From positions 48,231 through 112,230 of the forward strand of contig NZ_BONQ01000015.1 of assembly GCF_016862795.1 (NCBI RefSeq): 64,000 nt of DNA, given 5' to 3'. Shown here piece by piece: positions 24,492-32,738 of this stretch. Position 1 is the first letter of the stretch. Every line of letters begins with the position of its first letter. The notes under the pieces were generated by a model. It was not told the origin of the DNA and ran no database searches. It was given only the letters and a program-made list of their open reading frames with translations. The position numbers and the translations under genes were made by a program. The stretch comes from Dactylosporangium siamense. GTDB lineage: Bacteria; Actinomycetota; Actinomycetes; Mycobacteriales; Micromonosporaceae.

Positions 24492-25154
24492 ATGCCGATC
24501 CCGTCCATCGCCGGTTACCCCATGCCGACGCGGGCCCAGCTGGGCGAGCAGACACTGCGCTGGCGACCCGACCCGCGCCGGGCCGTCCTGCTCGTGCACG
24601 ACATGCAGCGGTACTTCGTGGACCGCTTCCCGGCCGGCGCGGCGCCCACCGTCGACCTCGTCGCCAACACCGTCCGGGCCCGGCAGCTCGCCCGGCGGCA
24701 CGGTCTCCCCGTCCTCTACACGGCGCAGCCGGGCCGGATGTCGCGCGCCGACCGGGGCCTGCTGCACGACCTGTGGGGGCCGGGGATGTCGGACGACCCC
24801 GCCGAGCACGCCATCATCGCCGACCTGACGCCCGGTGCTGGCGAGCCCGTCGTCACCAAGTACCGCTACAGCGCCTTCCACCGCACGGACCTGGCGGAGC
24901 ACCTCACCCGGCTCGGCCGGGACCAGCTCGTCGTGTGCGGCGTGTTCGCCCACATCGGTTGCCTCCTGACCGCCTGCGACGCGTACTCGCGCGACATCGA
25001 GGTGTTCCTCGTCGCCGACGCGGTCGCGGACTTCAGCCTGCGGGACCACCTGATGGCCCTCGAATACGCCGCGCGGCGGTGCGCGGTCACGCTGACCACG
25101 CAGGAGCTCGCCGCGTACGTCGGGGCCGGCCGGATCATCTCGGGTCCGCGGTGA
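24492..25154 (+). CDS. phzD: PhzD-like isochorismatase (ADIC to dihydrohydroxyanthranilate)
   Basis: 220 residues closely resembling PhzD: IAGYPMPTRAQL start, AVLLVHDMQRYF with catalytic Asp37, YTAQPGRMSRADRGLL, WGPGM, TKYRYSAFHRTDL and CGVFAHIGCLLTACDAYSRDI. PhzD hydrolyses the vinyl ether of ADIC, releasing pyruvate. There is no phzF, phzA/B or phzG here, so the pathway stops at 3-hydroxyanthranilate rather than phenazine. Ribosome site GGAG at spacing 7. Its 3' end overlaps the convergent LuxR gene by 20 bases. Confidence 0.92.
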   Translation: MPIPSIAGYPMPTRAQLGEQTLRWRPDPRRAVLLVHDMQRYFVDRFPAGAAPTVDLVANTVRARQLARRHGLPVLYTAQPGRMSRADRGLLHDLWGPGMSDDPAEHAIIADLTPGAGEPVVTKYRYSAFHRTDLAEHLTRLGRDQLVVCGVFAHIGCLLTACDAYSRDIEVFLVADAVADFSLRDHLMALEYAARRCAVTLTTQELAAYVGAGRIISGPR

Positions 25155-25623
25155 GGGGCCCGTCCGAGCGTTCCTGCCGGTGCGCCAGGAACGCCAGCTC
25201 GACCCTGGAGACGATGCCGAGCTTCCGGAAGATCCGCCGCAGGTGGTAGTTGACGGTGTACGGCGACCGGCCGATCCGGCTGGCGATCTGCCGGTTGGTC
25301 AACGCCCGCCCGACCATCTGGGCGATCCGCCGCTCCTGCTCGCTGAGCAGGTCCCAGCCGCCGGCGCGGTCCTCGTGCGGGGGCGCCGGCGCCGCCGCCC
25401 GCAGCGTCGCGCGGACCTCCCGCGACGCGAACCGCAGCTCGTCGCCCGCCCGGACCAGCAGGCCGCGGGCCGCTGCCTCCTGGATCGCGGGGAGGAGGGC
25501 CGTCGCCGGGCAACGCATGAGCCGGACCAGGTCCAGCAGGTGGAAGTCGGGGTCCAGGGTCGCCGCGGACCGCAGCAACCGCAGGGTCGAAGGGTGCAGC
25601 CCGAGCAACTCAGCAGTGTCCAT
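25135..25623 (-). CDS. Short LuxR-type regulator
   Basis: 162 residues. The C-terminal LuxR helix-turn-helix is clear (LLSEQERRIAQMVGRALTNRQ, then SPYTVNYHLRRIFRKLGI, about residues 92-150). The N-terminal 85 residues resemble the segment just before the output domain of LAL proteins; no receiver or ATPase domain is present. It may act as a constitutive or truncated activator, possibly a shortened relative of the LAL at 13196, with which it shares the phrase LGI-SRV-L. It converges on phzD with overlapping 3' ends. Confidence 0.82.
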   Translation of the reverse strand: MDTAELLGLHPSTLRLLRSAATLDPDFHLLDLVRLMRCPATALLPAIQEAAARGLLVRAGDELRFASREVRATLRAAAPAPPHEDRAGGWDLLSEQERRIAQMVGRALTNRQIASRIGRSPYTVNYHLRRIFRKLGIVSRVELAFLAHRQERSDGPLTADPR

Positions 25624-25686
25624 GCCGCTGATGGTGGGGCCTTTCGCGCGCGGGGACCGGCTGAAAGTAGGGGGTTGACCGCATCT

Positions 25687-26394
25687 TCACGCTCCGCCGG
25701 GCTGCGCGATCCGGCGCAGCTCGGCGATGTCCCGGATCGTCATCCTCCGGTAGCCGGTGCTCAGCAGCCCCCGGCCGCGCAGCTCGTGGATCGCCTTGTG
25801 GACGGTGGCCTGGGAGACGGCGATCATCGTGGCCAGCTCCGGCTGGCTGAGCGGCACGCCGATCTCCACCCCACCCTGCGCGGCCGGGCGTCCGCAGACC
25901 TCCGCGATCTCGACCAGCAACCGGGCGAGCCGCACGTCGGCGGGGTACACGGCGAAGTCGATGCGGCGGCGGTTCGCCCAGCGCAGCTGCCCGGCCACGG
26001 TCGCGGTGACCCGCAGCGCGGCGGCCGGGTGCCGGCGCAGGAAGTCCTCGAACGTGACCCGCGGGATCACGCCGGCGATCACCCGCCCGCAGGCGGTCAC
26101 GGTCGCGGTGCGCGGCACCGGCGTCAGCGCGCCGATCTCCCCGACGAGGTCGCCCGGCAGCCGGATGTTCAGCAGGTTCTCGATCCCGTCGACCGACGTC
26201 GTGACCTTCGCGAACCCGCTGACGATCAGCTCGACGTGGGTGTCGTCGCCGCCCTCACGGATCATGACCTGTCCCGGCCGGAGCGCCCGCTGGACGCTCA
26301 ACCGCAGCAGCTCCCGGGCGACCGCCGGGGGCAGCCCTCCGAGGAACGTCTCCTGCGCCCAGGTGGGGAACGGCCGCTGCCTGCCCTGCTGCAT
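25687..26394 (-). CDS. Crp/Fnr-family transcriptional regulator
   Basis: 235 residues. The cyclic-nucleotide-binding beta-roll spans about 20-140 (GQVMIREGGDDTHVELIVSG, LPGDLVGEIGAL) and a C-terminal winged helix follows (LSQPELATMIAVSQATVHKAIHEL). The PGDLVGEIG phosphate-binding cassette lacks the classic RxxS pair, reading RTAT, so cAMP binding is uncertain. GAGGGG lies six bases before the ATG. It probably closes the metabolite cluster or is a neighbour regulator. Confidence 0.88.
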   Translation of the reverse strand: MQQGRQRPFPTWAQETFLGGLPPAVARELLRLSVQRALRPGQVMIREGGDDTHVELIVSGFAKVTTSVDGIENLLNIRLPGDLVGEIGALTPVPRTATVTACGRVIAGVIPRVTFEDFLRRHPAAALRVTATVAGQLRWANRRRIDFAVYPADVRLARLLVEIAEVCGRPAAQGGVEIGVPLSQPELATMIAVSQATVHKAIHELRGRGLLSTGYRRMTIRDIAELRRIAQPGGA

Positions 26395-26608
26395 GGATGC
26401 CCCTCGCCGAGCTCCGTCCGGTCCCCGCCCTGACCACCGCGGCCCCCCGCCAACCTGCCGGCAAGAGCAGGCTACCCATTGCTACGTCCGCGTGGGTGGG
26501 TGAATGCGGTGACCTGGTTCGATTCGGCACGATTGCGGCCGGGTAGCGGGTCGTCGGGCCGAATGTCCACTATGGACGTCGGGGTGATCGTCCGCGGCGT
26601 TCGCCCCT

Positions 26609-26614
26609 ACGATC
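26609..26614 (+). promoter_or_regulatory. Leaderless-type -10 (TACGAT)
   Basis: TACGAT ends six bases before the GTG at 26621, and no Shine-Dalgarno precedes that codon. The same hexamer and spacing recur before the M1 peptidase at 50524. Confidence 0.5.
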
Positions 26615-26620
26615 CGATCC

Positions 26621-28378
26621 GTGCCTTCGCTCAGAAGCCTCACCTCATCGGCCGTCGCCCTCGTCGCCGTGGCCGGCGGTCTCCTCGTCGCCACCGCCGG
26701 CCCGGCCGGCGCCGCGACCACCGTCCAGATCCCGTCGGTGCGCGCCGCGTACACCGACGCCTTCCAGCCGCTCACGTCCCACGTCGACGACCAGCTCGGG
26801 CAGCCCGTCGGCCTCTGGCGGGACGGCACCGGCCAGTACCACCTGTCCCGCGCCTACTACACGTTCGACCTGTCGGCGTACGCCGGGCTGAGCGTCACGT
26901 CGGCGGCCGTGCGGATCCCCGAGTTCTTCGTCGCCGACTGCGCCCGGGCCTCCGGCGTCGCGCTCTACCGGGCCGCGCCGTTCACCGCGCCGACCTGGTC
27001 CCGGCCGCCGGCGCGGCAGGCCCTCCTGGACGCCACCGCCGAGGACGCGGCGGGCTGCCCCGGCGCCGAACGGTGGGACGTCACCGCCGAGCTCACCGCG
27101 GCGCTCGCCGAGCACCGGCCGGCGCTGACGGTCGAGCTGCGCCTGACCGGGCTCCGTGAGCTCGACCCGGGCAACCACCGCCTGTTCACCCCGACCGCGG
27201 CCATCGACCTGACCTACAACCGTCCGCCGTCCACGCCGGTGCCGCTCGTGGTCGACACCTCCGTGTGCGGCAGCGGCACGCCGATACTGTCCACCAACGC
27301 GACGCCGTTCGTCAGCGCCTACGCCACCGACCCCGACGACGACCCGATCACGACCACCCTCGCGGTCTGGCCGCAGAGCGACCCGGCGCGGCGGACCGAG
27401 TTCCCCGGCCCGTTCGGCACCGTGCCGGCCGGGGTGCTCACCGACGACGGCACCTACCTGCTGTCGGCGCGGGCGGTCGACCCGTCCGGCGCCGCGTCCG
27501 AGTGGGCCGTGCCGTGCGCGTGGTACTTCGACAGCCACCCGCCGGCGAACGCCCCCACCGTCACCGCGACCGGCGGCCAGCCGGGCCGGGTCGGGGCCGC
27601 GACCTCGTTCACGTTCTCCGCGAACGGCGACGCGGACGTGGTCGGCTTCCGGTGGGGCTTCGACGCGGTGTCCGGCCCGGTGCTGCCGGCCGACGCGCCC
27701 GGCGGCAGCGCCACGGTGCAGTGGACGCCGGCGGCGCCCGGGACCCAGCACCTCGTCGTGGTCGGCGTCGACCGGGTCGGCAACACCTCGCCCGCGGCGA
27801 CCCTCGACTACCAGGTCGCGAGCGACGCGCCGACGATCGAGGACCTCGACCCCGACGCGCCGTTCAACCAGAACCGCACCATCGTGTTCCACCCGGTGGC
27901 CGCGAACGTCGTCGACTACGTCTACAAGTTCAAGAACAACGTCGAGCACGTCGTGCCCGCCGGCCCCGACGGCACCGCGAGCGTGGTGCTGCTGGTGAAC
28001 AAGTCCGGCGGCGGCTCCGACCTGACCGTCTACAGCCGCAGCGCCGACGGCTCCCGGTCCGCGTCGGGCTCGGCACTGTTCAACCCGCGCAGCGCGCCGA
28101 CGGTGTCGTCGCAGCAGTACCCGATCGGCGGCCCGGTCGGCGCTCCCGCCGGCACCCCCGGGGTGTTCGTCGTGACGTCGGCCGTGCCGGGCGTGCTGTC
28201 GTACACCTATCGGATCGACGGCGGGCCGAAGGTCGTCGCACCCACCGACGCGGACGGCAACCTCGTCATCACCTACACACCGGCCACGTCGGGGTCGCAC
28301 GTCATCACCATCGGCTTCGGCGTGATGGCCGACAACATCACCGTCGACGGCGGCCCGTACACCTTCATCGCCGGCTGA
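26621..28378 (+). CDS. Secreted DNRLRE-type protein with immunoglobulin-like repeats
   Basis: 585 residues with a clear Sec signal peptide cleaved near AGAAT (about residue 32). Residues 40-205 show the DNRLRE-type beta domain common in actinobacterial exoproteins (SRAYYTFDLSAYAG, VTAELTAAL, ending LTYNRPP). The rest is a series of Ig or fibronectin-like beta domains (PPSTPVPLVV, PPANAPTVTATGG and similar boundaries). No catalytic motif is visible; it is probably a cell-surface or extracellular adhesion or carbohydrate-associated protein. It converges on the GH26 gene across a strong hairpin. Confidence 0.75.
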   Translation: MPSLRSLTSSAVALVAVAGGLLVATAGPAGAATTVQIPSVRAAYTDAFQPLTSHVDDQLGQPVGLWRDGTGQYHLSRAYYTFDLSAYAGLSVTSAAVRIPEFFVADCARASGVALYRAAPFTAPTWSRPPARQALLDATAEDAAGCPGAERWDVTAELTAALAEHRPALTVELRLTGLRELDPGNHRLFTPTAAIDLTYNRPPSTPVPLVVDTSVCGSGTPILSTNATPFVSAYATDPDDDPITTTLAVWPQSDPARRTEFPGPFGTVPAGVLTDDGTYLLSARAVDPSGAASEWAVPCAWYFDSHPPANAPTVTATGGQPGRVGAATSFTFSANGDADVVGFRWGFDAVSGPVLPADAPGGSATVQWTPAAPGTQHLVVVGVDRVGNTSPAATLDYQVASDAPTIEDLDPDAPFNQNRTIVFHPVAANVVDYVYKFKNNVEHVVPAGPDGTASVVLLVNKSGGGSDLTVYSRSADGSRSASGSALFNPRSAPTVSSQQYPIGGPVGAPAGTPGVFVVTSAVPGVLSYTYRIDGGPKVVAPTDADGNLVITYTPATSGSHVITIGFGVMADNITVDGGPYTFIAG

Positions 28379-28382
28379 CGTC

Positions 28383-28420
28383 GCCAGGGCCGCCCCGGTG
28401 CTTTCCGGGGCGGCCCTGGC
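28383..28420. terminator. Bidirectional hairpin terminator
   Basis: Perfect 16-bp stem (28383-28398 with 28405-28420), six-base loop, between convergent genes that end at 28378 and 28431. Confidence 0.9.
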
Positions 28421-28430
28421 TCGTCGGTGA

Positions 28431-29858
28431 TCAGCTGCCGCGGACCTCGAACTCCCACAGGGACACGCCGTACTGGGTGGCGCGCAGCGGGGCGTACAGC
28501 TTCACGTAGCGGGCGGTCGTCGCGGTGAAGTTCACCGTGTCGGTGCCGCCGTTGCCGTTGTAGTCACTGTGGACGGTCGTCCAGGTGCTGTTGTTCGTGG
28601 ACGTCTGGATCTGGTACTGCGCCGCGTACGCCGCCTCCCAGCGCAGGGTGACGCCGGTGACGGAGCGGTTGGCGCCCAGGTCGACGTAGATCCACTGCTG
28701 GTCGGCCCAGGCGCTGCTCCAGCGGGTGCCGGTGTTGCCGTCCACCGCCCGGGCCGCGGTGTTCGTGCTGTTCTCCTGGCTGGAGGCGTACACGGGGCGG
28801 TTCAACGCCAGGTTCCCACTCGGTGGGTTGCTGGTCGGCGGGGTGCCGATGCTGAACTCGCCGCGGTTGAGCACGCGAGGGTGGAAGTAGGTGGCCTGGA
28901 CGCCGGCGTTGGTGTTGTAGGCGGGGTCGGTGAGCCACTCGGCCCAGACCATGAACCACGTCCAGCGCGGCTGCGAGGTGAGGATCGACGGGCTCGGGGT
29001 GCGGCCCACCTCGGCCAGGGAGATCGGCTTGCCGCCGGCCAGGTTGAGCATCGTGGAGTAGTCCGAGGCGCTCGGCTCCATCTTCACCCACACGTCGAGG
29101 CTGGCCACGTCGAACGTGTTGGCCGCGGGCAGGTACTGGCCGGCCGAGCCCATGTCGACGTCCTTGACGTTCCAGACCCACACCATGTTGTTCAGGCCCT
29201 TGGTGTTGACCAGGTAGTCGTAGGTGATCTCGTACAGGCGGCGGCTGCCGTTCGCGCCGGGCCGCCCGCCCCACCAGGACCAGCCGTCGTTCATCTCGTG
29301 GATCGGCCGCCACAGCGGCTCGACCCCGGCGTTCTTGAGCTGCTGCAGGAACGGCACGACCTCGTCGAGGCGGGCCTTCCAGGCGTTGTTCAGCGCGCTG
29401 CCGTTGGTGATGAGCTGGCTCCACTGGGCATCGGTCAGCGAACCGAGGATGCCTGCCTCGTCCCACCCGCAGGTGCGGCCCACGGTGGGCGGGCACATGT
29501 GCCAGGTGAGGGCGACCACGGAGCCGGAGCGCCACTGGTTGATCGCCTCGTTGATCATCGTCTGGCGGGCGTTGACGTCGGCGGAGGCGAAGAGGAAGTC
29601 ACCGCCCCACAGGCCCGGGGTCTGGCCGGTGATCTGCTGGGCGACCCGGGTGTACTTCGTCGGGTCGCTGTTCGGCTCGCGGTTGTGCTGTCCGGACAGC
29701 GTGTACTGGCCGGAGATCCGGTTCAGGTACGCCAGCAGGGGGCTGCCGGGCTGCGCGGCCTGGGCGGTCGGGAGCACCACCGCGACGGCGACGGTGGCGA
29801 TGACGGCGGCCATGGACACGAGCCACAGCAGCGGGCGGCGCCAGTGGCGGACAGGCAT
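28431..29858 (-). CDS. Secreted GH26 beta-mannanase with C-terminal F5/8-type carbohydrate-binding module
   Basis: 475 residues. Signal peptide to about residue 35, GH26 catalytic domain about 40-335 with the acid/base Glu188 (RPIHEMNDGWSWWG) and nucleophile Glu283 (PISLAEVGR), Pro/Ser/Thr linker near 338-348, then a discoidin/F5-8 type C module (349-475) that starts NLALNRPVYASS and ends WEFEVRGS. It should cut beta-1,4-mannans outside the cell, feeding the importer and beta-mannosidase at 32.7-38.3 kb. An AAAGGAG site precedes the ATG. The divergent region upstream holds LacI-type operators. Confidence 0.92.
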   Translation of the reverse strand: MPVRHWRRPLLWLVSMAAVIATVAVAVVLPTAQAAQPGSPLLAYLNRISGQYTLSGQHNREPNSDPTKYTRVAQQITGQTPGLWGGDFLFASADVNARQTMINEAINQWRSGSVVALTWHMCPPTVGRTCGWDEAGILGSLTDAQWSQLITNGSALNNAWKARLDEVVPFLQQLKNAGVEPLWRPIHEMNDGWSWWGGRPGANGSRRLYEITYDYLVNTKGLNNMVWVWNVKDVDMGSAGQYLPAANTFDVASLDVWVKMEPSASDYSTMLNLAGGKPISLAEVGRTPSPSILTSQPRWTWFMVWAEWLTDPAYNTNAGVQATYFHPRVLNRGEFSIGTPPTSNPPSGNLALNRPVYASSQENSTNTAARAVDGNTGTRWSSAWADQQWIYVDLGANRSVTGVTLRWEAAYAAQYQIQTSTNNSTWTTVHSDYNGNGGTDTVNFTATTARYVKLYAPLRATQYGVSLWEFEVRGS

Positions 29859-29936
29859 GCCGCACTCCTTTCAAGGGTTCACGGGTGGTCGGGCACCGGG
29901 CACTCCGGGCGGCCCGAGGTGAGATAGACCATCGTG

Positions 29937-30013
29937 GACTTAACCAGTAAAGTCAACGCCCAGCAGGATTCCAACCCTGAAACCTGGGCTACTTTTGGCG
30001 ATTAGCTGAACCG
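29937..30013. promoter_or_regulatory. Operator-like sites between the mannanase and first lacI gene
   Basis: Three elements: an inverted repeat GACTT-N8-AAGTC (29937-29954); the 13-mer ccctgaaacctgg (29975-29987), also found in the importer promoter at 32600-32612; and the imperfect 15-bp palindrome CGATTAGCTGAACCG (29999-30013), akin to the perfect one at 32635-32649. TACTTT at 29990-29995 may be the -10 of the lacI gene. Confidence 0.55.
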
Positions 30014-30110
30014 TGACATGCGCTCAATGTCGACCGGCCCGGGAGATACGATGTGGGCGGCCGCACCGCCGTGCGGCACCGGGATCCGACTGGCCGGAGG
30101 GCTGGAGGCA

Positions 30111-31136
30111 GTGGACCGCCGACCCACCATGGCGGACATCGCCAACCGCGCAGGCGTGTCCCGCATGGCGGTGTCCTACGCGCTCAACGGCCGCGCCGGC
30201 GTCTCCGACGAGCTGCGCGAGCGGATCGTGCGCATCGCCCGCGAGCTCGGCTTCAGCGCCAGCGCCCCGGCCCGCGAGCTGCGCGGCGCCGTGGTCCAGG
30301 CGATCGGGCTGACCATGCGCCGGCCGTCCTCGACCGCGTTCAACGTCGAGGTGTTCCGCCGGGAGCTGATCAGCGGCATCCAGTCCGAGCTGATGCGGCA
30401 CCGCTTCGGCCTCGCGCTGCAGTCCGTCGCCGACGCCGAGGACGAGCTGGCGGTGTACCGCCGCTGGAGCAGCGAACGCCGGGTCGCCGGCGTCCTCGTC
30501 TGCGACCTGGAGGTCGGCGACCCACGCCCCGCGGCCCTGGAGGAGCTGGACCTGCCGGCGGTGATCATCGGCGGCCCGCCGCCGGGGACGACCCGGCTGG
30601 CGAGCATCTGGTCCGACGACGGCCGGGCGATCGCCGAGGCGGTCGCCTACCTCGCCGCCCTCGGGCACCGCCGGACCGTGCACGTCGGCGGGCCGCCGCA
30701 GCTGCTGCACAGCGCCGTGCGCTCGGCCGCGTACGGGACGGCCTGCGCCGCGGCGGGGATCGAACCCGTGGTCGTGCCGGCGGACTACACCGGCGAGATG
30801 GGCGCCCAGGTGACCCGGCGGCTGCTGAGCGCCGCACCACCACCCACCGCCGTCATCTACGACAACGACGTCATGGCGGTCGCCGGGCTCGGTGTGGCGA
30901 TGGAGATGGGCATCCGCGTGCCGGACGACCTGTCGATCGTGGCCGGTGACGACTCGGCGCTCTGCCAGGTGGTCCGCCCGCCGCTCACCGTCCTCAAGCG
31001 CGACATCGCGGGCTACGGCGCACACGCGGCCGGCCTGTTGCTGGACGTGGTCGACGGCGGCGCGCCCGGAGCGGTCCTCGACCACGCCGCCGAGCTCGTC
31101 GTGCGCTCGAGCACCGCTCCGGCGCCACGTCATTGA
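30111..31136 (+). CDS. LacI-family repressor 1
   Basis: 341 residues. N-terminal HTH with hinge (PTMADIANRAGVSRMAVSYALNG), then a periplasmic-binding-like sensor domain (SIWSDDGRAIAEAVAYLAALGHRR, TAVIYDNDVMAVAG). The GTG at 30111 has GGAGGG nine bases before it; a longer frame from 30018 would add an unusual N-terminus and is disfavoured. It is clearly paralogous to the repressor at 31493. Probably senses a manno-oligosaccharide and controls the mannanase and importer through the shared operators. Confidence 0.9.
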   Translation: MDRRPTMADIANRAGVSRMAVSYALNGRAGVSDELRERIVRIARELGFSASAPARELRGAVVQAIGLTMRRPSSTAFNVEVFRRELISGIQSELMRHRFGLALQSVADAEDELAVYRRWSSERRVAGVLVCDLEVGDPRPAALEELDLPAVIIGGPPPGTTRLASIWSDDGRAIAEAVAYLAALGHRRTVHVGGPPQLLHSAVRSAAYGTACAAAGIEPVVVPADYTGEMGAQVTRRLLSAAPPPTAVIYDNDVMAVAGLGVAMEMGIRVPDDLSIVAGDDSALCQVVRPPLTVLKRDIAGYGAHAAGLLLDVVDGGAPGAVLDHAAELVVRSSTAPAPRH

Positions 31137-31290
31137 ACTGGCAATATGATGGTGCGTGGCGAGGCGGTTACGCGAAACGCCGCGATTTTTGGTGAGGTGC
31201 TACGGTCCAAGAGGACGGAACGCCGTGACCGGGGAGCCGCGGTTTCCTGGTGATCGAAGCGTGCCGGGTCCAAGCCGTTGATCGATTCGT

Positions 31291-31482
31291 GGTGCCCTGT
31301 CAGCGGCGCGCGGGGTCGGGTGCTGCCGCGCGGGTTGAGATGGGCCAGCACGCTGGTGACGGGCTCGTCGGCGATCGCCGACGAACACGCCCGGGGCCCG
31401 GTGCCCTGTCAGTGGCGGGCGGGGCCGGGTGCTGCCGCCCGGGTTGAGGGCGATCGCCGCGAGGGCGCGCGGGGCCGGGGCG
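31291..31482 (-). repeat. Two decayed duplicates of the 3' end of lacI 2
   Basis: The segment that begins ggtgccctgtcag and spans the last ~90-100 bases of the repressor gene (native copy from 31484) recurs at 31291-31388 and 31400-31470. The first copy follows the gene for about 95 bases with a short deletion; the second is shorter. They preserve the sequence encoding HLNPRG but no open gene. The rest of 31137-31482 has no supported gene. Confidence 0.8.
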
Positions 31483-31492
31483 TGGTGCCCTG

Positions 31493-32521
31493 TCAGCGGC
31501 GGGCGGGGCCGGTGCTGCCGCGCGGGTTGAGGTGGGCCAGCTCGTCCTGGACGCTGGTGACCGGCTCGCCGGCGATCGCCGCGAGCAGGAGCCGGGCGGC
31601 GTGCGTGCCATAGGCGGCGATGTCGCGGCTGAGCGCGGTCAGCGGTGGGTGGACCAGGCGGCAGATCGGTGAGTCGTCCCACGCGATGATCGACAGGTCG
31701 GCCGGCACCGACAGGCCCATCTGCTGCGCCACCGACAGCCCCGCGATCGCCATGATGTCGTTGTCGTAGAGCAGCGCCGTGGGCCGGGTGGGGGAGCTGA
31801 GCAGCCGCCGGGTGGCCCGCGCGCCGCCCTCGCCGGTGTAGTCGGTGGCGATGGTGACCGCGTCGGTCAGCCCGAGCCGGGCGCTGACCGCGGCGAACGC
31901 CTCGGTGCGGACCGCGGTGTGGGCGAGGTCGGACAGGCCGCTGACCCTGGCGATGCGGCGGTGGCCGAGCGCGGCGAGGTACTCCACCGCCTCCACCAGC
32001 GACACGCCGTCGTCGGACCAGATGCAGGCCAGGTCGCCGCTGGCGGTGGGCGGGCCGACCACGACGGCGGGCAGCTGCAGCTCGCGCAGCGCGTCGATGC
32101 GGGCGTCATCCGTGCGCACGTCGCACAGCAGCACGCCGTCCACGCTGCGGTCGCTCCACCAGCGCCGGTAGACGGCGATCTCGTCGGCGTGGTCGGGCAC
32201 CATCTGCAGCAGCAGGCCGTAGGAGTGGATGGACAGCTCGGCCTCGAGGCCGCTGATCAGCTCCATGAAGAACGGCTCGACCCCGAGGGTCTTGGGCGGC
32301 CGGTGCAGGGTCAGCCCGACCACCTTGGCGGCGCCGCCGGCCAGGGCGCGCGCGGCGGTGTTGGGCCGGTACCCCATGGCGTTGGCGATCGCGACGATCC
32401 GCGCGCGGGTGGTCTCGCCGACGCCGGGCTGGCCGTTCAGGGCGTAGGACACGGCGCCCTTGGAGACCCCGGCCTCCCGGGCGATGTCAGCGATGGTCGG
32501 TCTCTTCACGGATCGGATCAC
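31493..32521 (-). CDS. LacI-family repressor 2
   Basis: 342 residues, or 338 from the second GTG at 32509. HTH PTIADIAREAGVSKGAVSYALNG, sensor domain with IWSDDGVSLVEAVEYLAALGHRR and TALLYDNDIMAIAGL. Divergent from the importer operon, with operator-like sequences between. Paralogous to repressor 1 and probably bound to the same kind of ligand. The last 15 codons are the source of the duplicated tails downstream. Confidence 0.9.
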   Translation of the reverse strand: MIRSVKRPTIADIAREAGVSKGAVSYALNGQPGVGETTRARIVAIANAMGYRPNTAARALAGGAAKVVGLTLHRPPKTLGVEPFFMELISGLEAELSIHSYGLLLQMVPDHADEIAVYRRWWSDRSVDGVLLCDVRTDDARIDALRELQLPAVVVGPPTASGDLACIWSDDGVSLVEAVEYLAALGHRRIARVSGLSDLAHTAVRTEAFAAVSARLGLTDAVTIATDYTGEGGARATRRLLSSPTRPTALLYDNDIMAIAGLSVAQQMGLSVPADLSIIAWDDSPICRLVHPPLTALSRDIAAYGTHAARLLLAAIAGEPVTSVQDELAHLNPRGSTGPARR

Positions 32522-32544
32522 CTTCGAATCGGGGGGCGCTTTCG

Positions 32545-32649
32545 CGATTCAGTGAGCGTAACGCGGCTGGCGTGCTTGTCCAGAGCGGGCCGTTGACAGC
32601 CCTGAAACCTGGTCGTAAAGTCTGGGCACTTTCACGGTTCAGTGAACCG
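32545..32649 (+). promoter_or_regulatory. Importer operon promoter with LacI-type operators
   Basis: TTGACA at 32593-32598 and TAAAGT at 32616-32621 with 17-bp spacing make a strong sigma70-type promoter. The 13-mer ccctgaaacctgg lies in its spacer. Downstream of the -10 is a perfect 7+1+7 palindrome, CGGTTCA-G-TGAACCG (32635-32649). A related copy, cgattcagtgagcg, with the same upstream ctttc context, lies at 32545-32558 near the repressor start. Confidence 0.75.
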
Positions 32650-32738
32650 AAACCCCGAGGCATCACGGCGCGGACGCGGCAACCAGCACGGGTGCCGCGG
32701 CGGATCCGCGTACCCATTTCGAGACGGAGATGATCGAT

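Noticed and set aside
16219..25154. Phenazine cluster
   Set aside because: Only PhzE- and PhzD-type genes are present; phzF, phzA/B and phzG are missing, while an SDR and a GriI/GriH pair are present instead.
30018..30110. Longer N-terminus for LacI repressor 1
   Set aside because: The added 31 residues do not resemble a LacI start, whereas GTG 30111 has a good ribosome site just before the HTH.
31137..31482. Small genes between the two lacI genes
   Set aside because: Several short frames are open, but they come from the decayed duplicates of the repressor tail and lack ribosome sites.
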